In this document: positions 47,958 to 58,044 of the stretch, piece by piece
Position numbering within the stretch: the first letter of the stretch is position 1
Layout of the letters: each line of letters opens with the position of its first letter
Origin: Trema orientale
Lineage: Eukaryota > Streptophyta > Magnoliopsida > Rosales > Cannabaceae
Assembly: GCA_002914845.1 (NCBI GenBank)
Contig: JXTC01000030.1
Span: 1,408,859 to 1,472,858, forward strand
DNA length: 64,000 bases
Direction: 5' to 3'
Made by a program: the position numbers and the translations under genes
The notes under the pieces: model-generated
What the model was told of the DNA's origin: nothing
Seen by the model: only the letters and a program-made list of their open reading frames with translations
Databases searched by the model: none

Positions 47958-49018
47958 CTATGGAGAAAATCTTGGTTCAGTTCTTAATTTTAAATTTTAT
48001 CATTTTGATCCTTAAACTATTAAAAAATTATATTTTAGTTCATTTTGTTATATTTTATTTTTAACATAAGAAGTACATGAGACATGTGCTCTTCTGTTGT
48101 CCTTACTTTGTATGTAGAAGTATAGGCTAACATTGTAAATAGATTATAGCATAGATTAAATTAGTTCAAAAATTATTGATTAAATAAAAATTAATTATAC
48201 ATTGGACAAAAGTGTATTTTATTATTGTCTGAAATGTAATATTTTAATATTTCGTTGAAATCGATGAGGGATAAATTCGTCTCATATGATCTTTCTACTA
48301 AGAATGTAATTTAATTAATGAAAAATTATTATTGCCAATTTATGGAGTAAAGTTATACCGCATTTTTTGTGTTTAAACATGTATACTAGTAAAAATATGG
48401 GCCTATTATTAATGTTTGGTGCTTAAATAATATATGTGTCATTTAGTATTTTTCTGAAATGTATGAATTGTTATAAAACAATATGAATCAATGTGGGGAA
48501 TTCATACCAGATGAGACAACTAACGTCCATCTTTTATTTTTGAGTTCAGCAACTAATGTCATTTATAATTAGCACTGAATTAAAATGAGAAAACCAAAAT
48601 CAATGACAGTTTAAAACAATCTCAATTATTTATGGATAAATGACTGTATTAATTCTTGAATTATGGGGAAATTCTCACTTTAGTCCTTATTATGAACAAA
48701 AGTCCCAAAATTCTAATTATCTGATTTCCATATTATCTCACTCAACTTTGCCAAAATTTTGGTTTTCTAAGGTTAGAGAAGAATCAAGAACGGGTAAATC
48801 TTTTTTTTTTTTCCTTTTTGATTGAGATGGTAAATCTTAATCTATATACTTTTGAGTGGGTGTGAAATATTTGATTTTGATAAATGTATCAAAATTTTAT
48901 CCTTCATGGTGATTTTGATTTTTTTTTTTTTTACATCATGGGTTGTCTTAGTGGATATGCTTAATATTGATTCAGAGATTAATATTTTAATAAGAGATTT
49001 TCGTTATTAAAGAGTGGA
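47958..49018. other. Intergenic stretch
   Basis: No coding signal or defined repeat supported. Confidence 0.4.
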
Positions 49019-49028
49019 TCTTTATTAG

Positions 49029-49728
49029 GATCCTTTCCTCTGATAGCCTCTACAAGCTATCTCCTCTCCTCATCTTATAGCATGTGCCTCATTTACCGAA
49101 GAAGTGCTCTTCCATCTCCTTGGTGTGAGTTTTTATTTTTTATTTTTATTTTTTTCCCGCATTTTTCCTTTTTGTTTTTGTTTTTATTTTTATTTTTTTC
49201 CCCAAATAATCCTTCTGTTTGTGAAGATAGTTGCCTACTTAGATTTGTAGTATTTTGGGGTTTTTTTTTTAGTATTTTTTTCTTTTTCTAGTGTAGTTGT
49301 CCCTCATATTTGTATAAATTTTTATCCAGATCTAGAGATTTTTTTTTCCTATTCTTTGTTTTTTGGGTGTATTGCTGGTATTTTTCTAAATTTGAAGCCC
49401 TAGGGAGCTAGAGCTAGAAGATTTTACCATGTCAAGATCTTTTCTTGTAATTGTCGAGCCTGGCAGTGTATGGGCCTGTAACTCATGCCTAGGACGAGAC
49501 TATTGCGGTGTTTACTGATGGACGTCGTCAGACTATTAGTGGAATGTAACATATGCAATCATATTTCTTATAATAAGAATATGATAATTCATACTCTTGT
49601 TAGGGTTGCGGTGATTTTGGATATATCTTGAAGGATGTCTCTGTTTTCTTTAGAAACTTGTACTGTTCTTGTAGCCAAGTTTGGCTAGTTATTAATTTAA
49701 TTCCACTAAGAAACCCTTAAAAAAAAAT
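49029..49728 (+). mobile_element. Miniature LINE-like (non-LTR) retroposon
   Basis: 700 bp ending in a short A-tail (about 49719-49727) and bounded by a 10-bp duplication TCTTTATTAG at 49019-49028 and 49729-49738: the mark of target-primed reverse transcription. The interior has T-rich leader-like DNA (49130-49290) and a tail (CTTTAGAAACTTGTACTGTT, then GCCAAGTTTGGCTAGTTATT) like LINE 3' ends. No reverse transcriptase is present, so it is either an internally deleted LINE or a LINE-dependent non-autonomous element. Confidence 0.72.
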
Positions 49729-49781
49729 TCTTTATTAGATTTCTATAGTTCTATTGCATTTTTTCTCAAGAGCGTTATAGC

Positions 49782-50250
49782 TAGAGGTGGCAAAATGGGC
49801 GGGCCGGGTAAAACGGGCCAAGAGAGATTACCTGCCAGCCCAGCCCGTGAAAAAAAAAAGAGCTTGGCCTGGCCTGAAGACCCGTCGGGCTAACATGGGC
49901 TGGCCAGGCTGGGCCCCAAACAAATTTTTTTAAATTAATTAATTAATAAATATTAAGAAAATCAATATTAAATAAATTGATAAAAATCACAACTAAATAA
50001 ATAAATTAAGTTGATAAAAAGAAAGTTTAAAATCCTAAAAAAATTAATTAGGGATACATTTAAAAATCCAAACATATATATAAATAAATAAAAATAAATA
50101 GATAAAAAAAACGGGCCGGTCTAGCGAGCTAAGAAACATAGACCGAGTCCGGCCCTATAGGCTCAGGCCCAAGTATTTATGGGCTAACTCATGGGCCAAA
50201 CCCCCAGGCCGCGGGCCACACTCTGAGGCCGGGCAGTTTTGTCACTTTTA
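49782..50250. mobile_element. hAT-type non-autonomous element, 469 bp, GGGCC-rich
   Basis: Ends are TAGAGGTGGCAAAATGGGCG and, inverted, CAGTTTTGTCACTTTTA. A perfect 8-bp duplication GTTATAGC lies at 49774-49781 and 50251-50258. The subterminal parts are rich in GGGCCGGG/CCCAGGCC words around an AT-rich middle, the same architecture as 40256-40875 but a different family. Confidence 0.9.
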
Positions 50251-50294
50251 GTTATAGCACATAAAAAAAGAGGAAATTAGACATTATACGGTAA

Positions 50295-50650
50295 TTTAGA
50301 AAAAAATTTCAAAAATACGGTGGTTTAAGTTTTTTTAAGGTGCGGTACAGTTTTTATTAGACAAATACCATATTTTAAAAACTATTTAGAAAAATATCGT
50401 TTTTTAAAATAGTAATTAGTTTCTGGTAATCAGTTTCCAGAAACTGGTAACTAGTAACCAAAAGTATTTATAACTGGTATATAACTGGTAACTAGTAACT
50501 AGTAACAAGTTTTCAGAAACCGGTAACCAGTAACTATTTTAAAAAATGGTATTTTTCTAAATATTTTTTAAAAAGTGATATTTTTCTAATAAAAACAGTA
50601 CGAAAATTTGAAAAAAACTTGAGTTCCGTATTTTTGTAATTCTTTTAATT
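50295..50650. mobile_element. Fold-back MITE, second copy of the TAACCAG family
   Basis: Imperfect inverted arms: CAAAAATACGG (left), then CGGTACAGTTTTTATTAG; right CTAATAAAAACAGTACG, then CCGTATTTTTGTAATTC. The centre is a cluster of CTGGTAACTAGTAAC words on both strands. Related to 18550-18897. Confidence 0.7.
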
Positions 50651-51712
50651 TTTTATAGGTAAAAGTGATAGAAACCCATAAAAAAATCAATTATTTCTTT
50701 TATTTTCCAGAAAAAAGCCTTGTACGAGTTTTTGTCTAAGATTTCAAAATTGCTTGAAGCGGCTGAAATTGAAGAATTTTTGCCTAAGATCCCAAAATAG
50801 AAAGTGGCTGAGCGTGATTGAAGAGTGAAAAAATAGGGAAAAAAGAAAAAAAAAAATTGATCCTTTTTTAGCAAAGCTCAATATGATTATTTGACGATGC
50901 TTTGACACGATCACCACCAAATACATGCCACGCTCTGCCTTTGCAGTGCACTGATCTTCAACACGTTTGCATGCCCAAGAAAAGGACATAACATCACTCC
51001 GTAGTCCGTACAGTGTAAACCCCCGTTCTGATTTCAGCATTCCGTAGGACCCACGTCAGATCTCACGGCCAGCAGCTCACCTGACGGTTTACTGAAACGA
51101 AAAAAACAAAAAAGCAAAAGAGTGGAAAATAATCCTCTACTACACCGATCCACTATCCCACTCCCCATGCTGCTTTAACACTCTTGTACAATCTGGACTC
51201 CGCAACCAGTTTGACTGGTTGAAACGTACAACACATAGAAGCACACAAACAAAATGGTCCCCCCACCACAGAGATCCCAGACGGCCCAAAACCCTCTGGT
51301 GGGCGTTAGAGGAAATAAGTGAAAGACTGGAGGGCAATTTCGGAAGAACAAAAGTGTAACGGCGTAGACGTAGAGCGAAAACTCTCTCTATGCGCTTCTG
51401 TATATGTAGCACAAAAAAAGCTCAAGAGAGAAGCTAATATACGATCTACTTGTACAATAGCCTATTCTCTCTCTTCTTTCTCTCTCTAAAACACAGGAGA
51501 AAAAGCTCTCTCCTCTGCCGAACCACACCATTAGAGCTTCGTCTCTTTGTTTTGCTTAGGGTTTTGTTCTTTTCTCTCTCTCTGTGAAAAACCGTCGAAT
51601 ACATGGTGTTCTAGAACAAAATCTCAGAGAGAGAAAGAGAGTTATATATATATATACACATATAGATACATATATACATCGTTATATGCGTGGTTAGTGG
51701 TTTGGTTCAACA
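50651..51712 (+). promoter_or_regulatory. Upstream region and leader of the DUF1639 gene
   Basis: The last 260 bp before the start codon hold a pyrimidine-rich leader (about 51460-51590, repeated TCTCTCTC words) and a TATATATA/ACATATAGATACA stretch (51642-51680), both common in plant 5' leaders. Further up, 50880-51400 is more balanced in composition but has no ORF that I trust. Confidence 0.45.
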
Positions 51713-52708
51713 ATGGCTACGGCGCCAGTAAAGTCTCCGCTACACAACTTCCCTCTCACATTCTTGAAATGGGGCGGCGCCAAGAACCACACAAGCGGAG
51801 GCCATCATCGCTGTCGCCGGCCAATCTCGGCGGAGAGCTCTCCCGTCGCCGATCATGGCGAGCTCCACCCTGAGAGGAACGATTCGGAGCCCGAGTCCAG
51901 CAGGCCGAGCGTCCGAGTCGGATCACGGACGTCCCGCAACCGATTCGGGTTCGCGTCGTGCTCGCTGGCGCCGAAGGAGAAGGAGGAGCAGGTGAGCAAC
52001 GAGAGCGATGAGGCGGTGGCCAGGGAAGGGAAGAAACAGCACCAGCGTCGCGAGGGGGAAGAGGCTGAGGCCGAGGGGACGGTTCAGAAGCCATGGAATT
52101 TGAGGCCGAGGAAGGTTCTGTTTTCGAAAGCTGCTACTGCTCCGATGGGTCAAAAGAACGGAGAATTTCAGGAACCGGCGGAGGGTTCGGTCGCCGTCTC
52201 CGGTGGTCAGCATCAGAGTGAGAACCAGAACCAGCCGAAATCGATGAGGCTAAGAGGTTTCACGGAGCAGCAGAGTACGGAGAAGAAGGAGAAGAGGAAG
52301 TTCTGGATCGCGCTTTCGAGGGAGGAGATTGAAGAAGACATCTTCGCGATGACTGGGTCCAGGCCCGCTAGGAGGCCCCCGAAGCGGCCCAAGAATGTTC
52401 AGAAACAGCTTGACGTACGGGCCCCTTTTGCTTCTTCTTCTTCTTCTTGATTTGATCTATTTCTTTTAAAGCTTTGATTTTCCTCCATGGTGGCTCATGA
52501 ACATCTTTTTTTTTTTTCTGGGTTTTCGATTTCAGACTCTTTTTCCTGGATTGTGGTTGGTGGGTGTTACTGCTGATTCTTACCGGGTTGCTGATGCTCC
52601 GCCTAAGGTACTTGCTAGTTCTCTTTATATGATTTTCCTCTTTGACTGTTCTGTTCGTGTTTTTGGGTCTTATATAATATTTTGTTTTCTTGGCTTTTGC
52701 AGAGGTAG
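51713..52708 (+). CDS. DUF1639 family protein
   Basis: Plant-specific protein of unknown biochemical function. Three exons: 51713-52414, 52536-52607 and 52703-52708, giving 259 residues. Residues 1-195 are low-complexity and charged (Ser/Glu/Arg/Lys), with a WNLRPRK block about two-thirds along the protein that such proteins share. The DUF1639 core is at about 196-258: KFWIALSREEIEEDIFAMTG, then RRPPKRPKNVQKQLD, completed by exon 2 with TLFPGLWLVGVTADSYRVAD. The C-terminus is APPKR. The introns are GT-AG and in phase 0. Exon 3 contributes just AGG TAG, so the stop is in a separate exon from the domain. Basic stretches could be nuclear signals, but localisation is inference. Its GC content is far above the surroundings, as is usual for genes here. 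It appears intact. Confidence 0.9.
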
Positions 52709-55700
52709 ATGAGTTTAGCCAATTGTGACTATTGAAGCTTGTTGATGAATGAAAGGGTTGCACCTCTGACATTGAGACCTCAATTGAGGTATAATGCGCT
52801 GAATTTTGTAAAAAGAGGATATGAATTTACGTACAGAAGAAAGGGGGGAGAAAAAAAGGGAAAGTGTTAGAGGGAAACAGTTTTGGTTTCCTTGTTTTTT
52901 TGTTTTTTTTTTTTTTCATCTTCTTTTTTCAAATTTTGTGCAGTGTCAGAGCGTAGTTGTTTTTGGTTATTAAGTAGTTTTAAGATGTAAACAGGAACCA
53001 ATATAGTTGAATGATATAGCGTGAAGTTTAAAGCTTTTTATCTCCACCAGCTCTTTATGATGTTGTGTTTATGGGAGTTCCAACGTTTTTCTCTGATATA
53101 ATCCTGATTATTTCATCATTTACAATGTTTGACAGGCTTCCCTACATGGTTGGGGGGCAGTGTAGCATAATTTGCAAATCCTTATTCGATTGAGGATTGA
53201 TTCACTGCTTGCTTCCTTGTTCTGGAAGAGCTCTTCTTCGTTCGGTTGTCACTGTCAAGATGAACCCATTATGAGGTTGAAAGCTCATAGTTAGATGAAT
53301 GTTTTCATTGTTTAACATTTTTTTTCCTCATATTGAGCATTGTTAAATTTGTGTAAACCAAAGTTAACCAACTATTATTAGCATTTGAACTTGAAAAATA
53401 TTGTTATTTCATAATGGACAAAGTTAAGAAATGAATTTTGTGGACACAGATGTTTCAGTAAAGTGGGGAAAGTTTACTATTTCTTTAGGCAGGTATAGAC
53501 AGGTTTACACATTCAGTACATAAGTAATGGTTACACATACGTTGGTTTTTCTGTAATGTTGACTGCACCCAACACCGGTGGTGTACTTTGACAATTCACG
53601 CCCTTTGTCATTTTGGTATCGGAAAATTTGTCAAAATGTTGCTTGTGCTAACTGCTATCCTTATGGTAATTATAAGCAGAAAGGTCTTAAGAAGATTAGC
53701 TAGCCTTCTATGCAGCATAGTGTTTCTGACAACCTAAGGTTTGGTTTAAATCTTCTCGTAAACTAGACGTTCTCTTCTTAGGAAGAATAAACTAGTTTTG
53801 TATAATGTCTTTTCGATGCTGATGACATTCAGTAGTTTGCACTTGTAGTTAGAAAAGACGAGGAGAAATGGTTTAACATTTCAATGGAAATGACAACAAC
53901 AGAGGATAAATATATCGAAGAGGTAAGAATGACAATAGATCTTGTTGATGTAGTTCTTTTTTGTTGACATGTTAGTTGTTTATTTTCATTAAGTGCATGT
54001 GAAAAAATTCTTTTGGAGTTTCACGCTCTATCAGTTCACAAAATAATTTAAGACTGCGTGAACTTTAGAGTTTTAAGAAAGTTTAATGAATATTTAGGTG
54101 GTCTTTCTTCTGATCCGGTTGAAATGTTACCTTCTATGTCCCATTTTATATGCACATGTTAGCTGCTTTGCATTTGTTAACTTTAGAAGTTTGGCTGTGG
54201 TTGAAGTCAACCTCATTTATATTATATAAAAGCTCCTTTTCTTTGCTACCCAGAAAAGTGTAGAAGCAGATTCTGAATGGCCCAATCACTTTTGTGGGTC
54301 TTGTCTTAAAGTCAAGCACGGGTTTAGTTGCTTATTGATGTCTGAGAAACTGTGCCTAGTATTCACCTGGGTTTGTTGATATTTTGATTAGTTAACTAGG
54401 CTTTTTTGTTATAACATTTTCTTCTCTGAATGAACAAAGCTTTAACAGTTTTCTGTTTTCATTCTCCTTTACAATCAGGACGCAAATCCGCGTGGCTGCA
54501 GGTACTGCTACAAATTTTTGATGAAAGTAATGAACAATGATTAACCCTTTTCACTGAGCTCAATACTTCCTTCATGCTGTTATTGACGCGCAGGAGTCAG
54601 GTACTTGTGAAAATTTATTAAGCTGTTGAAATGTTTGAATAATTGAATACCCTTGGTGACTTATGTAAATATTTCCCTCTATTTAAGGAGGCAAATGAAT
54701 AATTACACCAAACTGTGTGTTGGAACAGGAAGACAGAAGATATTTTCTATTCAGACTCGGAGAAAATAGATAGAACAATTGAATCTCCTGCAATCTTGGG
54801 TAAATTTTGCTGAACTTGTTTTTCTTACCTCTTTTGAGTATTTTGTATGTCGTCCATCTCATTGTTTGGATACTCTGTGTGATGCAAAGCATGGTCGGGG
54901 TAACCACACGGTCCTAGGTCAAATCCACCGACTCCGAGTTCAAAAGGAGAAAAACTCCTTTCATATTCTTTTACTAATTTTACATGTCTACTTTGGGGAA
55001 TTTTGCTTGGCCTTGCCTTATTTGAGGTAAAGTCAGAAATATGAGTTTTATTATGCACAATTAAAGTCTAGGAGAATTAGAAATGTGTACATAAACATGA
55101 ATTTGGAGACTATTCACCAGCCACGAAAGGAACAAAATAATTTAATTAATGAATTAAACGAAGCTTGTGGAGTCAATTATAAACTATTATTGTATCTTCT
55201 AAAAGCATTAGTATCACTGGGGTCAATTTGTCACCTCATATTGATTGCTGAGGAGGAAAAACATAAATAGAGGCACATCTCATAGGTCACGACTAACAGT
55301 CTTTGACAAATTACTGGTCCAGGAATGCATCATTTAATATAATTATCAGTATAATTTATAATAAGTTTAGGTTTTAGCCTTTAGGGTTGGTATTGCGGAT
55401 TAAATTATTTTATTCTCATTCGTTATTCGGAAGTTTGTTTCTTATATTATATTATCTTGCTTCTAATATCAGTTTCTTTTTCTAACCGTGGTCAGTCAGT
55501 TAAGAACCCGCCTCGTTTCCTTTTGTCATTTCTTTTCGATGGTTCTTTTATTCTTTATTTTTTGGGAGGAAAGGGGGAGAAGAGAAATTATTAAGGAAAA
55601 CCTAAAAGCGGTAATTAGTGGCTTAAAAATTCGTCTTTGACCACTAAATACATTAAAATAGTATCGCGAACTATTTTGGTAAATGGTACGATTGTTTCCA

Positions 55701-56070
55701 AGTTATACTGCATTCTACATTTTGGTCTCAAATATAATCTTTATAGAATTTCTTTTAGCATCTAAAGGATGATTTTGTCCTCAATATTTTCTATAATATT
55801 TCTGACAGGATTATTCCGATATAAGTACACATACTTTCTTAGCTATCATTGACTAGAGATTTTTTGCTTTCATTAGTGGAGAGTGCACCTTTTACGAAAT
55901 TATTCCCTTACGATATAAAATCCACGGAAACAAATCCAACAAAAAGATTGGCATCTATAGTAACATTAATATCATTGGAAAATTAAATAATAATGATTGG
56001 AGAATTAAATGGTGGAACCTGCTGTACTAATTACTATTTAGGAATGTTAAGACACAATAAAGTGATAAAC
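52709..56070. other. Downstream of DUF1639; no supported gene
   Basis: The first few hundred bases are likely 3' untranslated DNA. From 54480 to 54800 there are exon-like islands bounded by AG and GT (about 54481-54501, and 54730 to about 54798, the latter containing GAAGACAGAAGATATTTTCT), but no protein family is recognisable. A patch at 54893-54945 (TGGTCGGGGTAACCACACGG, AGGTCAAATCCACCG) recalls a tRNA-derived SINE promoter. Nothing else stands out. Confidence 0.35.
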
Positions 56071-56074
56071 AAAT

Positions 56075-56970
56075 GTTGTGGGGTGCGAAATGGAATTAGA
56101 ATTAGAATTAAAACTGAGATAGTGTTTGGTTCATGAATAGAATTAGAACGGTAATGGAATGAAATTAGAAAAAGAATATGGATGATAATATATTGTTTGG
56201 TTGAAATTGGAATCAATAATGGAACGGAATGAAATAAATTGTGTTGACGAAATTACTCTTACTTTTAGATACTTTAGTAGGGCAAAATGGAAAAGGTTAC
56301 TTTTATCAAAATTTGAAATAGAATGAAACTGTTATTCCTTAGGTGGAAGAGTGAATTGATGAATCCATCATTTAATGGAATTGTAATTAGGGGTGTTTAA
56401 AATCCGCACCATCCGATCTAATCCACACGATTCAATTCAATTCGTAAAGTGTGGATATCCGCACATATATGGATTGGATTGTATTGAATTTCTGAAATCC
56501 GTACTTCTGTGGATCAGATATATTTTTTATTGTGAAAGTAACCAGTCCAATCCAATTCACATTTAAATTATATATATATATTTTTGTATATTCATATATA
56601 TAACATGAATGTTTTTATAATTCATATATGTTGTATTGCTTATTTGTTTGGCATACTTATTTTAGATTTTAATAGATTGTATGTATTTTTTTTAAAAATT
56701 AAAAAAAAAAAAGCTAAAATGATATGGCTAAAATTGTAATAAAAAGTCCAAATTTGTGCTAAAAATGAATAATCCATAATAAGAAAACGACATAAATCCC
56801 AATTATGAGAGCTTATTTATTAAGTCCAAGTAACCTATTTAAAGTAATCGATCTAATCCACACATTTACGGATTGGATTAGATTGGTTGAAATGTTTTGT
56901 GTGGATTGGATATGATTTCTGAAAGTGCGGATTAAATTGAATGAACACTTTTAACTGTAATTCTCATTCC
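56075..56970. mobile_element. GGAAT-rich element split by a hAT insertion
   Basis: Repeated GGAATTAGAATTAGAATTA, AATGGAATGAAATTAG and GGAATTGTAATT words at 56091-56387 continue after the hAT insertion as CTCATTCCTTTG at 56963. This suggests an older MITE-like segment that the hAT element at 56388-56953 entered. Its own ends are not resolved. Confidence 0.4.
56388..56953. mobile_element. hAT-type non-autonomous element, 566 bp
   Basis: Ends are TAGGGGTGTTTAAAATCCGC and, inverted, AATTGAATGAACACTTTTA. The flanking 8 bp are ATTGTAAT (56380-56387) and ACTGTAAT (56954-56961), one mismatch. Subterminal regions repeat GATTGGATT/AATCCACAC words. No transposase. Confidence 0.78.
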
Positions 56971-57684
56971 TTTGTTAAAAAGATAAAAGGAGGGCTATAT
57001 TTACACCCTTGTATATGTAAAGGCACCACTATTACTAGTAAAAGGACTAAAAAAACACAACTACAAAAAATAATGAGAATTTTCCTTGTATACCCCACCC
57101 TCAAAAGCGCTCCCAGTTTCTGTTTTTTTTTTTAATTCCAATCTAATTATCATTTGATAAACTTTCGGTTCAGTCCCTTTTTTTTTTTTTTTTTCCTTTT
57201 CGACTTTTCTCTTTCATTTTTTAATTTATTTTTTATTTTCTCATTCATATTTTTCGTTATTCTCTAGGGCTTATATACTCATGTATACAATATGATTAGC
57301 AAATAGGAAGAAAAACCTTTAAAAAAAAAGAGAAGAAAATAGGAACGAAACAAAAGTTCGGTGACAAAAACTACATCATAGTAAAACAAAACCTAGAGTC
57401 TAAAGGAAACTAATGAAGGAACAAAGAACATATAAGAAAAAAAAATGTAAACAAAGCAAAATTCTTAGTATGTTTTTACCACCCCTGTGTCTTCTTAGTC
57501 ATTATTTATTTGTGGAAACAATATATAAATAATATTGAGTCATAATTCTGTAGATTCATTATGTATTGAGAGAATTTGGAGGTTAATGAAAGTCTTTTTC
57601 TTATTCTCAGATTTCAGTTCCTACTGCAAATGTTTTACCAAAAAATGAATTAAATATGTTAAATGTGACATAAAAGGGTATACT
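56971..57684. other. Intergenic stretch
   Basis: Poly-T runs (57122-57133, 57179-57194) and no coding signal. Confidence 0.45.
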
Positions 57685-58044
57685 TTAGTTAAAACTGGAC
57701 AAAGGTTTGAGCCCAAAAAAATAACATCTCAAAATATAGGAGGGTAATTTGGTATTTAAATTTTTTTTTTTTAAGAGAAGGGGTGCCTTAATATAAGGTG
57801 GAGATGTCATATAATCCCCCAAATATAAAGCAGACAATAGAATGTACTTTTCATTGGAACGAGCTTTCCATTCTTTTAAACGAAACATGCCCTCGAATCT
57901 ATCCGATGGACTCTGGTTGCGAGGAGATGGCCCATTGGGCTTAGCTTGTAGGGTTTCAAGCCTCTCGGCCGCTTTGCGTGCAGCCCAGCTGGTCTCCATC
58001 TCCTCACCTAAATACCACGGGGAATTGGAAATGACATTTCTCAC
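57685..58044 (-). other. Possible gene fragment, unrecognised
   Basis: An open frame of 119 codons on the minus strand. Its first two-thirds (RNVISNSPWYLGEEMETSW, then RKAAERLETLQAKPNGPSPR and RFEGMFRLKEWKARSNEKY) has protein-like composition and locally higher GC than its flanks; the last third is T/A-rich and looks non-coding. I see no domain, start context or partner exons. It may be a captured exon, a fragment of an old mobile element, or chance. Confidence 0.3.

Noticed and set aside
51756-52094. 112-codon antisense frame opposite the DUF1639 gene
   Set aside because: Mirror of a GC-rich, low-complexity coding exon; composition (Pro/Arg/Ser) is what the reverse frame of such an exon gives.
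54893-54945. tRNA gene or SINE promoter
   Set aside because: TGGTCGGGGTAACC and GGTCAAATCC recall A and B boxes, but no cloverleaf can be folded and no A-tail or flanking duplication follows.
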